A program made the translations under genes and the position numbers. From Bryobacterales bacterium (GTDB lineage: Bacteria; Acidobacteriota; Terriglobia; Bryobacterales; Bryobacteraceae): 64,000 nucleotides of DNA. This document shows, in pieces, positions 24,769 through 32,847 of this stretch (its first letter is position 1; every line of letters starts with the position of its first letter). The notes under the pieces are model-generated. The model was not told where the DNA came from. It saw nothing but the letters and a program-made list of their open reading frames with translations, and did no database searches. The stretch spans positions 1 to 64,000 of the forward strand of contig JADZAF010000302.1 of NCBI GenBank assembly GCA_020852755.1. Reading direction: 5' to 3'.

Positions 24769-25757
24769 CAGTCGCCCCTTCCAGCTCCCACCGCGCGGTA
24801 CACCTCGGCCTGCTGCCCGTTCTCGACGGCGCTTTGGTTGTAGCGGCCCAGCCGCGTGGCCAGCGCATCGCCCAGCATGCCGATCAGCAGCACCAGCAGG
24901 GCGCTCATGAAGGCCAGCAAAGCCGAAGCCGAGATGTTGGGCTGATGGGTCAGATCCACGATCATCTTCACCGTGCCGTACAGCAGGCACAGCAGCATCA
25001 CGGGGATGAAGATGCGCAGCGGGCGGAACAGCATGGCCGTACGCAGGATCAGCACCAGAAAGCTGCCGGCGTCCCAAGGGACGATCTTGGACTTGCCCTT
25101 GCGGGCGCGGTAATCGATGGGCAGGTAGGAGACGGCGTAGCGGTCGCAGTGCATGGCCAGGGTGATGGTGGTGGTGAAGCTGAAGTAGTTCGGCAGGATC
25201 GAGAAGTACTGCATGACCATGTTGCGGCGGAAGGCACGCATACCGCTATTCAGATCGGGGATCCGGTAACCGGCCAGATAATTGGCCAGCGAGTTGAGCG
25301 CCCATTTGGCGGGACGGCGCACCAGCGGGATGCGCACGTTGGCGCCCGTGCGGGCCCCCACCACCATGTCGGCATGCTCCAGTTCGGCCAGCAGTTCGGG
25401 GATATAGGAAGCCGGGTAGGTGCCGTCCGCATCGGTGATCAGGATGGTGTCATGCAGCGCGGCCGCGATGCCGGTTTTCAGTGAAGCGCCGTAGCCCCGG
25501 TTGCTGCGGTGCCGCAGCACGCGCGCGCCCGCCTGCGCGGCCAGTTCCGCCGTGTTGTCGCGCGACCCGTCGTCGACCACCACGATCTCGGACTCGAAGC
25601 CATGCCGGTCCAACAGGCTGCGAAGTTCCTCCACCACGTGGCCGACGCCGAGTTCTTCGTTGTAGGCGGGAATTACGACGCTGACGGTCTTGGTTGACGG
25701 CCCCCGGCGGAAGACGAGAGGCGTGGTTGCAGGCACGTTTCGAAGTTCGGATTTCAT
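24768..25757 (-). CDS. GT2 glycosyltransferase, polyprenyl-phosphate type, with membrane tail
   Basis: The protein is 329 aa. The GT-A domain has VSVVIPAYNEELGVG, VVDDGSRDNT and the metal-binding ITDADGTYP. Two hydrophobic helices follow near residues 245-315 (FIPVMLLCLLYGTVKMIV and LLAFMSALLVLLIGML). This is the pattern of dolichol/undecaprenyl-phosphate mannosyl- or glucosyltransferases, which attach a sugar to the lipid carrier at the cytoplasmic face. It lies 1 nt after the GMC oxidoreductase stop, in an operon of enzymes for a lipid-linked or glycolipid product. Confidence 0.9.
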   Translation of the reverse strand: MKSELRNVPATTPLVFRRGPSTKTVSVVIPAYNEELGVGHVVEELRSLLDRHGFESEIVVVDDGSRDNTAELAAQAGARVLRHRSNRGYGASLKTGIAAALHDTILITDADGTYPASYIPELLAELEHADMVVGARTGANVRIPLVRRPAKWALNSLANYLAGYRIPDLNSGMRAFRRNMVMQYFSILPNYFSFTTTITLAMHCDRYAVSYLPIDYRARKGKSKIVPWDAGSFLVLILRTAMLFRPLRIFIPVMLLCLLYGTVKMIVDLTHQPNISASALLAFMSALLVLLIGMLGDALATRLGRYNQSAVENGQQAEVYRAVGAGRGD

Positions 25758-25758
25758 C

Positions 25759-27369
25759 TCAGAAGGCGCAGTCGGCCACGCGCGCGGCGTTGGCCATTAA
25801 GGTCAGGGTCAGGTTCTTGGCGGGCAGGAACGGAAAACCGGTCCCATCCACAAAATAGAGATTGGGGAAATCGTAGCTCTGTCCCAGCGGGGAACAGGCC
25901 AGGGGCTGCGGCGACGGACGCATCGGAAGAGCGCCCGCGTAATGAACGCTGGCGCCCATGGGCCGCACGTGGGCCATGGGAGAGGGCGCGAAGCAGCCCA
26001 TCTTCCAGAGGATGCGGCGGAACAGGCGCATGCCTTCGCGGAGCCGCTCGGGCTCCCCCCGTTCGGGCTCGTAGTGGATGGCCAAGCGCGGCTCATGCGA
26101 GGGCGAATCGAATTCCAGCGTCAGGTAATTCTCCGGCCGGGCCCGGTCCGGAAAATTGATGTTGACCAGACCCAGCGCGGCGCGGAGGTTGCGGAAGAAG
26201 GAAACCGCGGTGCCCAGGTCGAAGGGGAGGCTCTGCACCACCGGATGGACCAGCGCGGTCTTGAGCGTGGTCACCAGCCCGTGGATGTAGTTTTCCGGCG
26301 GATCGGTCCGCACCCCGATGGCCAGTTGATGGTACTGATAGCTGTTAGGATTGTACGGCTTGCCGAGCAAGCTCAGGTTCAGGAACGGCATGAGCACCTG
26401 GCGGTTGTCCATCAGGCCCCGCAGGGTGAGGACTTCGCCGCTGTCCCGGTAGACCGAGTTCAGGAAGATGGCGGAGGAGCAAAGCGTTCCTGCCGCGAGA
26501 ACCACCTTGCCTGCCCGGAACTCCCGGGCAGCGCCGGAGGCCACATCGGACCCCACTACGGCGGTGATGCGCCCCCCGGCGCTGTAGCGGAAGTGGGTCA
26601 CGTAGGTTCCGCCGTGGTAGGTGAAGTTCGGATAGGCGCGGCATTCACGCAGCGTCACCGCGGGGGTGTAAAGCGCGTCCGACGGGCAGCCCCACAGGCA
26701 GCGGCCCAGGTAGTTGCACGGCTTGCGGCCGTTGCGTTCGGCGGAAAGCACGGCGATGCGCGCCCGCCCGACAAAGCAGTTCAACCGCTCGTTCAGATAG
26801 CGCCTGCGGCGCTGGTACGCGGCCAGCAGAAGCGCGGAATGCTCGTCCAGCCGCAGCGGCTCGCCGAGGCCGCCGTGCAGCGGGAAGAAGCCGCTGAGAT
26901 CGTCCTCCTCGCCTGTAATCCCGATGCGGCGAGCCACCTCCGCGTAATAAGGCTCGAGGTCCGAATACGAGAACGGAAAAGCGGCCAGATCGGTCTCGTT
27001 GAACGGATAGGATCCGCCCGTCCAGGCCTCGGCCAGCCCGCCGGCGGCAAAGGAAACCAGCGGCGAGAAACCACGGGCCGTATAGCGGAAGCCGGCCGGT
27101 TTGGCGAAGATATAGCTCTTGCTGGGAGGAAAGCCATAGTACTCGCCGTGGTTGCCCGGCAGGATCAGGGCTTCGTAGTTGGATCCCAGCAGGTACCCAG
27201 CCGGATCCGGAAGCTCCGATTTGAGCGCGTTGAGATCCCGGCCGGGCAAGACCGGCTCGGAGCGGGCATGGCCCACGTCGAGCATGACCACCTCATAGCC
27301 TTTGCGCAGCACGCCGAGGCAGAAATGCACCGCGCTGGCGCCGGACCCGACTACAAGGATTCTTTCCAT
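25759..27369 (-). CDS. GMC-family FAD oxidoreductase with ferredoxin-like Cys motif
   Basis: The protein is 536 aa. The FAD-binding N-terminus RILVVGSGASAVHFCLG, the later AAGTLCSSAIFLNS and the C-terminal GTGFPFLPAKNLTLTLMANA follow GMC-type alcohol/sugar oxidoreductases. Around residue 220, CNYLGRCLWGCPSDA contains three closely spaced cysteines followed by Pro, resembling a partial iron-sulfur ligand set found in a subset of GMC proteins. The start is the ATG just before the Rossmann strand; it overlaps the preceding gene by 19 nt. Context (two GT2 enzymes, an epimerase) suggests oxidation of a sugar or glycolipid. Confidence 0.85.
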   Translation of the reverse strand: MERILVVGSGASAVHFCLGVLRKGYEVVMLDVGHARSEPVLPGRDLNALKSELPDPAGYLLGSNYEALILPGNHGEYYGFPPSKSYIFAKPAGFRYTARGFSPLVSFAAGGLAEAWTGGSYPFNETDLAAFPFSYSDLEPYYAEVARRIGITGEEDDLSGFFPLHGGLGEPLRLDEHSALLLAAYQRRRRYLNERLNCFVGRARIAVLSAERNGRKPCNYLGRCLWGCPSDALYTPAVTLRECRAYPNFTYHGGTYVTHFRYSAGGRITAVVGSDVASGAAREFRAGKVVLAAGTLCSSAIFLNSVYRDSGEVLTLRGLMDNRQVLMPFLNLSLLGKPYNPNSYQYHQLAIGVRTDPPENYIHGLVTTLKTALVHPVVQSLPFDLGTAVSFFRNLRAALGLVNINFPDRARPENYLTLEFDSPSHEPRLAIHYEPERGEPERLREGMRLFRRILWKMGCFAPSPMAHVRPMGASVHYAGALPMRPSPQPLACSPLGQSYDFPNLYFVDGTGFPFLPAKNLTLTLMANAARVADCAF

Positions 27370-27830
27370 TTCGGTCGTGTTCCGGGACGCCAGGCTCCCA
27401 CTCCGTGCAGCGCTCGCAGGGGAGTGAAAAGGAGGATGCCGGCCACGCTGGCCAGGACGAATCGAGCCAGTTGGAGGGAAAGGCGGGCCAGGACCGGCGG
27501 CCTGCCGCCCGGATCGGGCGCGTCCAGAAGCGCGAATGACGGCGCCGAACATTCCAGCAGCCCCAGCAGCAGCACTAACTTCGCGCGCAGCGCCGAACGC
27601 CGCGCGAAGCGGCAGGCATAAGCGTCGGCAAGGCGCGCCCAGCCGGGGCCGCGGGCCGCGAGGCGCAGCAGCCTCTCGTCGAAGGAATCCCGGGGCTGCA
27701 CGGCCGCGCGGTCCGGACTGGCGTGATACTGCAGGTACTTCCGGAGCACGTAGGGGCTGGGCGCCTGCCCGGCCAGATAGCGGGCATAGACGGCGCACTC
27801 CCGCTCGAGCGGGGATGAATTGTCGCTCAT
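27351..27830 (-). CDS. hypothetical protein between epimerase and GMC oxidoreductase
   Basis: The protein is 159 aa, and I do not recognise a family. The N-terminal ~60 residues are polar (ECAVYARYLAGQAPSPYVLRKYL). The C-terminal part has a hydrophobic stretch (LARFVLASVAGILLFTPLRAL) that may be a membrane anchor. It is tightly linked, with an ATGA overlap with the epimerase before it and a 19-nt overlap with the GMC gene after it. Such placement resembles the small partner subunits next to some GMC dehydrogenases, but no motif confirms that. Confidence 0.65.
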   Translation of the reverse strand: MSDNSSPLERECAVYARYLAGQAPSPYVLRKYLQYHASPDRAAVQPRDSFDERLLRLAARGPGWARLADAYACRFARRSALRAKLVLLLGLLECSAPSFALLDAPDPGGRPPVLARLSLQLARFVLASVAGILLFTPLRALHGVGAWRPGTRPKWKESL

Positions 27831-28735
27831 GAGGTCAAAGTCGCCAGCACCTGATCCACGGTCTTCATGCCCGGCTGGCGGCTGGCGAGAAAGGTGCTGG
27901 GAGCGGCGATGCTGGCGTTGATGAAGGACGCCAGCTGGCCGGAAGTGAACGGCATCAGGCGGAGAAACGCCTTCTCCAGAAGAGCGATCAGGGGCAGCAC
28001 CAGTTTCACCGGGACATGAACGAGGCGGGCTTTCCCCTGACGGCGAGCCAACCGGATGTGTTCCAGCAACTCATCCATGCTCAGCACCTGGGGCCCTCCG
28101 AGGTCCAGAGCTTCGTTGGGGAAGTAGCCGTCGGAGAGGACGCTGAACATGCAGTCCAGCAGGTCGTCGACGAAGAGAGGCTGCACCTTGACCTTGCCGT
28201 CCCCGAAAACCGGCGTCAGGGGCGCGCCGGCCAGTTTCGCAAGGCTTTCCAGAACCGGGGCCTTCTCGCCGATGATCATGGTGGGACGGAGGATGAGATA
28301 GTGAAGGCCGGAGATAGCCACCAGCGATTCGGCCTCCCGCTTGGATTCTCCGTAGGGGTAGGAGACCTCTCCGCTGAAGCCGACCGCGATGGAACTGATA
28401 TGCAGGAAATTGCGGACGCCCGCCGCAACGGACATTTCCAGCAGCCGCCGGGTGGCCTCTACGTTGTCCCGAAAGAAGACGGCCGGGGGCTTCTTGCCGG
28501 TGGCGGCGGCCAGGTGCACCACCGTCTCGCACTCGGCCAGTTCATAGCCGTAGGTGGGGGGGTCCAACAAGTCTCCGTAGATGAGCCGGACGTGCGGACC
28601 CACCGCCGGGGGATGGCTCCGGGGACGCAGCAGCGCCACCACGGACTGGAAGCATCCTTCTGGTATGGCTGCCAGAAAGCGGCGGCCCACGTAGCCGCCG
28701 CCGCCGGTAACGAAGAGTGCTTTGGAACGCGGCAT
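27827..28735 (-). CDS. NAD(P)-dependent epimerase/dehydratase family protein
   Basis: The protein is 302 aa. It is an extended SDR with FVTGGGGYVGRRFL, VHLAAATGKKP, ISSIAV and the YPYGESKREAE active-site Tyr/Lys. The C-terminal half has hydrophobic segments, as in atypical SDRs that act on lipids, quinones or nucleotide sugars. Substrate unknown. I chose the ATG before PRSKALFVTGG, since upstream in-frame residues overlap the previous gene. It sits 8 nt after a GT2 gene and overlaps the next gene by ATGA. Confidence 0.85.
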   Translation of the reverse strand: MPRSKALFVTGGGGYVGRRFLAAIPEGCFQSVVALLRPRSHPPAVGPHVRLIYGDLLDPPTYGYELAECETVVHLAAATGKKPPAVFFRDNVEATRRLLEMSVAAGVRNFLHISSIAVGFSGEVSYPYGESKREAESLVAISGLHYLILRPTMIIGEKAPVLESLAKLAGAPLTPVFGDGKVKVQPLFVDDLLDCMFSVLSDGYFPNEALDLGGPQVLSMDELLEHIRLARRQGKARLVHVPVKLVLPLIALLEKAFLRLMPFTSGQLASFINASIAAPSTFLASRQPGMKTVDQVLATLTS

Positions 28736-28743
28736 CCTGGCCT

Positions 28744-29523
28744 TCAGCGCTTCTTGAGCGCGGCGATGGCGGGATGGGCCAGGCGCCGCAGCCACAGGTG
28801 GCCGGCCAGGCGGAAGACTCCCTTGACGTCGTCCCAGGCTGTGCGCACGATCTTCACGCGGCTGTCATCGTCTTCGATCCAGAGCACCGGGATGTCCTTG
28901 ATCCGATAGCCCTGCTTCTCGGCCAGCACCAGCAGTTCCGTGTCGAAGAACCAGGACTGGTCTTCGATCTGAGGTACGATCCTTTCCACCACTTCGCGGC
29001 TCACGGCCTTGAAGCCGCACTGGGCGTCGCTGAAGCGCGTGAACAGGATCATCTTCACCATCAGGTTGTACACGCGGGAGATAAACTCGCGCCTGAACGA
29101 GCGGCGGGTGCGCGAGTCGCGGAGCAGGCGCGAACCGGTGGAGACGTCGAATCCCTCCACGGCGATCGCGTCCAGCAACTCCGGAAGGTGCTCCAGGCCG
29201 GTGGAAAGGTCCACGTCCATGTAGCAGACGATGTCCGCGGAACTCTGCAGCCAGGCGCTGCGCAGCGCCCGCCCGCGGCCACGCTGCAGCAGGTGCAGGA
29301 AGCGGATCTGCGGAAACTCCTCAGACAGTTTCCGGGCCACCTCCCGGGTGCCGTCCGTGGAACCGTTGTCGACGATCACGATGTTCCAGCGGTAGCGCAA
29401 GCGGGTTTCCAGAAACAGGCGCAGGCGGTTGATGCTCTTCTCGAGGACGTGAGCTTCGTTCAACACAGGCACCACGACGTCTACCGTGGCCCAGCACTGA
29501 GGACGAATTTCGGAGGTTGCCAT
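28744..29523 (-). CDS. GT2 glycosyltransferase, dolichol-phosphate-mannose synthase-like
   Basis: The protein is 259 aa. It is a soluble GT-A enzyme with VDVVVPVLNEAHVLEKS, IVDNGSTDGT, MDVDLSTGLEHLPEL (metal site) and the QCGFKAVSR motif of Dpm1/ALG5-type enzymes. Such enzymes transfer a hexose to polyprenyl phosphate. No C-terminal membrane helices are present, unlike the second GT2 gene of this sub-operon. It starts 20 nt after the PilZ gene, so it may be the first gene of its own unit or a continuation of the upstream operon. Confidence 0.88.
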   Translation of the reverse strand: MATSEIRPQCWATVDVVVPVLNEAHVLEKSINRLRLFLETRLRYRWNIVIVDNGSTDGTREVARKLSEEFPQIRFLHLLQRGRGRALRSAWLQSSADIVCYMDVDLSTGLEHLPELLDAIAVEGFDVSTGSRLLRDSRTRRSFRREFISRVYNLMVKMILFTRFSDAQCGFKAVSREVVERIVPQIEDQSWFFDTELLVLAEKQGYRIKDIPVLWIEDDDSRVKIVRTAWDDVKGVFRLAGHLWLRRLAHPAIAALKKR

Positions 29524-29543
29524 AGCTCCTTCTGCCTCGGGTC

Positions 29544-29984
29544 TCAGCGGCCGGCGCCACCCACCGGCGCCGGCTCAAAGGAATAGCGTTCGATCCGGAC
29601 CGCCACCCCGCGCGGCTCGGCCCGAACCACCCGTCCCTGCACGTTGAGATGCACGGGGGTTCCGTGGTGCGGCGTCACCGGCCATTCGATGAGAATTTCG
29701 AGTGCGAGGCCGGTGGAGAGGGCCGAATCGGGGCGAAACCACAGGCCGCCGCTGCTGATGTTGGCGGTAATGCCGGAGCCGCACTGCACCACCTGCTTGC
29801 GATGTACTACGCGGAAGAGCAACGGCAGGCGCGTGCCGTAGCGGCGGTGCAGGCGCCGCTCCTGCGGCTGTCCCTCCGTCCGAGGCCGGGGTGTGCGGTT
29901 GGGGCGGTACTGGCCGGCGGGTGAAACCCGATTTCGCCCGGGTGCAGGCGGAGGTGCTTCCGGTTTGCTGTCGAAGATCAACAT
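29544..29984 (-). CDS. PilZ-domain protein (c-di-GMP binding)
   Basis: The protein is 146 aa. A proline-rich N-terminus (about 40 residues) is followed by a PilZ domain with the arginine-rich ERRLHRRYGTR (RxxxR element) and ANISSGGLWF, corresponding to the (D/N)xSxxG motif. Both c-di-GMP contact motifs are therefore present. The ATG overlaps the 3' end of the wbpI-like gene by 7 nt, placing it in the polysaccharide operon. PilZ proteins commonly control exopolysaccharide synthesis or secretion after binding the second messenger. Confidence 0.85.
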   Translation of the reverse strand: MLIFDSKPEAPPPAPGRNRVSPAGQYRPNRTPRPRTEGQPQERRLHRRYGTRLPLLFRVVHRKQVVQCGSGITANISSGGLWFRPDSALSTGLALEILIEWPVTPHHGTPVHLNVQGRVVRAEPRGVAVRIERYSFEPAPVGGAGR

Positions 29985-31096
29985 TGTGTGATGTGCGCTT
30001 CCTGGTGTGGGAATGAAGTTGGCGTTTCGCCCGTCAGCAGGGCGGCAATCCGAGACGAAGCCTGCCCGTCTCCAAACAGGTCGGCCCGGGCGGACGGCCA
30101 GTCCCTCCGGGCCACGGCATCCCGTATGCGCCGCGGGTCGGAGCCCGCGAGGACATTCCAGCCCTCCCGGACGGTTTCGACCCACTCCGTCTCCTCGCGC
30201 AGGGTGACGCAGGGGACGCCCAGCAGGTACGCTTCCTTCTGTACGCCGCCGGAATCGGTCAGAATCAGCCGGGCGTTTTCTTCGAGGGCCAGCATGTCCA
30301 GGTATCCGGCCGGCGGAACCAGCCGGACGTTGGGCGCAATGCGCAGGGCGGATGCACCCATGCCATTCGATTGCAGAACGTGCCCGGTGCGCGGGTGCAG
30401 GGGCAGAACGACGGTCTCTTCGAGCGACCCGAAGGCATCCAGAAGACTGCGCAGATTCTCCACGTGGTCCGTGTTGCCGGCCCGGTGTACGGTCGCCAGC
30501 AGGTAACGGCCGGGCCGCAATCCGAGCGACTCGAGCACCGCGCTGCGCCGGCGCGCCACGCTGGCGAACCGATGGACGGCGTCGCACATGGTGTCGCCGA
30601 CCAGGTGCACGCCGCGCGTGATGCCTTCCCGGTCGAGGTTGGCGGCCGCGCCGGGGGTCGGGCAGAGCAGCAGGTCCGAGCAGTGGTCGGTGAGGACACG
30701 GTTGTGTTCCTCCGGCATGGAGCGGTTGAAAGAGCGCAGGCCGGCCTCCACGTGCGCCAGCCGCATCCCCGTCTTGCAGGCCGCCAGCGCGCCGGCAAGA
30801 GTCGTATTCGTATCGCCGTAAACGACCACCCAGTCCGGCCTGCGGTCCAAGAGCAGTTCCTCGAGGCCCGTCAGCATGCGCGCGATCTGCGCCCCCGCCG
30901 GCCCGGAGCCCACGCCCAGGTTGGCGTCCGGCGCCCGCATTTCCAGCTGCTCGAAGAAGACGTCCGACATGGCGCGGTCGTAGTGCTGCCCGGTGTGGAC
31001 GAGCAGTGCTTCCTGCCCGCGCTCTTCCAGCGCCTTCACCACCACGGCGCACTTGACGAACTGCGGGCGGGCGCCCACGATGTTCGCGATCAGCAT
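29978..31096 (-). CDS. wbpI: UDP-N-acetylglucosamine 2-epimerase family, WbpI-like
   Basis: The protein is 372 aa. It starts NIVGARPQFVK, the form seen in UDP-2,3-diacetamido-glucuronate 2-epimerase (WbpI) rather than the GTRPEAIK of WecB. The GT-B-like fold carries HTGQHYD, VYGDTNTTLAG, HVEAGLRS and TDSGGVQKEA. It would invert C2 to give UDP-2,3-diacetamido-mannuronate. The three preceding genes match the other steps of the same route. It overlaps the aminotransferase gene by 7 nt. Plain WecB activity is the alternative. Confidence 0.82.
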   Translation of the reverse strand: MLIANIVGARPQFVKCAVVVKALEERGQEALLVHTGQHYDRAMSDVFFEQLEMRAPDANLGVGSGPAGAQIARMLTGLEELLLDRRPDWVVVYGDTNTTLAGALAACKTGMRLAHVEAGLRSFNRSMPEEHNRVLTDHCSDLLLCPTPGAAANLDREGITRGVHLVGDTMCDAVHRFASVARRRSAVLESLGLRPGRYLLATVHRAGNTDHVENLRSLLDAFGSLEETVVLPLHPRTGHVLQSNGMGASALRIAPNVRLVPPAGYLDMLALEENARLILTDSGGVQKEAYLLGVPCVTLREETEWVETVREGWNVLAGSDPRRIRDAVARRDWPSARADLFGDGQASSRIAALLTGETPTSFPHQEAHITQC

Positions 31097-32205
31097 GTTG
31101 CGGCCCGGGCGGCTACCGGCTCGGCCAGCGCGGACAGCACCCGGTCCACCTGTTCTTCCGTCATGTGGGGATGGAGCGGGATCGCCAGGGTCTCGCGGCT
31201 GGCGGCCTCCGCCACCGGAAAGTCGCCCTCCCGGTAGCCCAGGGAGCGGAAGGGATCCAGCAGGTGCAGCGCCCTGGGGTAGTAGACCGCGGAGGCGATG
31301 CCCTGCTCGCTCAGGCGCGCCTGGACGGATTCCCGCTGGGCGGTGCGGATCACGTACAGGTGGTAGACGTGCCGCACGCCGCGCGTCTGGGGCGGAAGCC
31401 CGAACCCGGATGCTGCCAGCCCCTCATAGCGCCGGGCCAGTTCAGCCCGCCGCTGGTTCCAGCGGTCCACGTGGCGCAGCTTGACCCGCAGGACCGCAGC
31501 CTGCAACTCATCGAGGCGGCTGTTGTAGCCGGTCATCTCCGGCAGGTATTTCTTGCGCCAGCCGTGGGTGCGCAGCATTCGTACCCGTTCCGCAACCCCG
31601 GCCTCGTGGCAGACCACCATGCCGCCGTCGCCGTAGCCGGCGAGGTTCTTGCTTGGAAAGAAGCTCAGACAGCCGGCGTCACCCAATGATCCGGTTTTGC
31701 GCCCCTTGTATTCCGCCCCAAAAGCCTGGGCGTTGTCCTCGATGATTTTCAAGCCGCTGGCCCCGGCGATCTTCGTGATCCGGTCCATGGCGGCCGGGTG
31801 GCCGAACAAGTGCACCGGAATGATGGCTCTGGTGCGTGAGGTGAGCCGGAAGGAAATCTGGCGGGTATCCAGACAGTAGCTATCCGGTTCAACGTCCACG
31901 AAGACCGGCCTGGCTCCGGCCAGCATGACCGCCTCGGCGGTGGCGAAGAAGGTGTATGCGGGAACAATCACCTCGTCGCCCGGCCCGATGCCAAGTGCGC
32001 GCAGCGCCAGCACAAGGGCGTCGGTCCCGGATCCCACGCCCACAGCGTGAGGAACGCCGAGGTAGGAGGCCACCTCCTGTTCCAGAGCGCGGACGTTGGG
32101 ACCCAGAATGAACTGTCCCGACTCGAGAACCCGGCGGATCGCCGCGTCTATCTCGGATTGGATCGAACGGTATTCGGTTACAAGGTCGCCGAGAGGTATC
32201 TGCAT
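31090..32205 (-). CDS. wbpE: DegT/DnrJ/EryC1/StrS aminotransferase, WbpE-like
   Basis: The protein is 371 aa. It is a PLP-dependent sugar aminotransferase with GSGTDALVLALRALG, the IEDNAQAFGAEYKG aspartate contact and the Schiff-base lysine in FFPSKNLAGYGDGG. In the Wbp route this enzyme aminates the 3-keto sugar made by WbpB. The context supports that: the WbpB- and WbpD-like genes precede it and the WbpI-like gene follows. A QdtB or perosamine-type aminotransferase is possible on sequence alone. Confidence 0.87.
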   Translation of the reverse strand: MQIPLGDLVTEYRSIQSEIDAAIRRVLESGQFILGPNVRALEQEVASYLGVPHAVGVGSGTDALVLALRALGIGPGDEVIVPAYTFFATAEAVMLAGARPVFVDVEPDSYCLDTRQISFRLTSRTRAIIPVHLFGHPAAMDRITKIAGASGLKIIEDNAQAFGAEYKGRKTGSLGDAGCLSFFPSKNLAGYGDGGMVVCHEAGVAERVRMLRTHGWRKKYLPEMTGYNSRLDELQAAVLRVKLRHVDRWNQRRAELARRYEGLAASGFGLPPQTRGVRHVYHLYVIRTAQRESVQARLSEQGIASAVYYPRALHLLDPFRSLGYREGDFPVAEAASRETLAIPLHPHMTEEQVDRVLSALAEPVAARAATC

Positions 32206-32229
32206 GTGATGTCCAAAAGCGGCGGGCGC

Positions 32230-32847
32230 TCAGGCGCCCATTGCGGCTGTCTTACCCAAGGGAAAATGCTCCTTCAGCGGTACGATTCCCGTCCCCTGCC
32301 TGCCGTACAGGCTTGCGCACGCAGGGCAAACTGTCTCGGCACGGTCGCCGGTGAACTCGAGCTTCACTCCGCAGTGGCACATCCAGCCGCGGACACGGGC
32401 GGGATTGCCGAAGACCAGCGCGTAGTCAGGCACGTCGTGCGTAACTACGGATCCGGCGCCGACAAAGCAGTAGCGGCCCAGGGTCGCGCCGCACACCACC
32501 GTTGCGTTAGCGCCGATGGAAGCGCCTCGCCGGACGAGGGTGACGCGGTACGCGTCTTTCCGCGGCACGTGACTGCGGGGGTTGATCACGTTGGTGAAGA
32601 CCATGGAGGGGCCCAGGAAGACGTCATCCTCGATCACAACGCCGGTGTAGAGCGAGACGTTGTTCTGGATTTTCACGTTGTCGCCCACCGTGACGCCGCT
32701 GGAAACGAGGACGTTCTGCCCGATGTTGCAGTTCTTCCCGACGCGGGCATGCGGCATGATGTGGCTGAAGTGCCAGATTTTGGTGCCCGGACCGATCTCC
32801 GCACCCTGGTCCACGTAACTGGATTCGTGCACAAAGAAATCGCTCAT
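32230..32847 (-). CDS. wbpD: hexapeptide-repeat N-acetyltransferase, WbpD-like
   Basis: The protein is 205 aa. A left-handed beta-helix of hexapeptide repeats (about 10-160: GPGTKIWHFSHIMPHARVG, IGQNVLVSSGVTVG, IGANATVVCGATLG) is followed by a C-terminal segment with two cysteine pairs (CHCG and CPAC), as in WbpD-type UDP-3-amino sugar acetyltransferases. It would acetylate the 3-amino group from acetyl-CoA. The ATG overlaps the stop of the dehydrogenase gene (ATGA). The start is fixed by the conserved FVHESSYVDQGAEIG beginning. Confidence 0.88.
   Translation of the reverse strand: MSDFFVHESSYVDQGAEIGPGTKIWHFSHIMPHARVGKNCNIGQNVLVSSGVTVGDNVKIQNNVSLYTGVVIEDDVFLGPSMVFTNVINPRSHVPRKDAYRVTLVRRGASIGANATVVCGATLGRYCFVGAGSVVTHDVPDYALVFGNPARVRGWMCHCGVKLEFTGDRAETVCPACASLYGRQGTGIVPLKEHFPLGKTAAMGA

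Noticed and set aside
30372..31052. Extension of the PilZ frame to over 500 codons
   Set aside because: The upstream part is another frame of the wbpI-like gene. The PilZ protein starts at ATG 29984.
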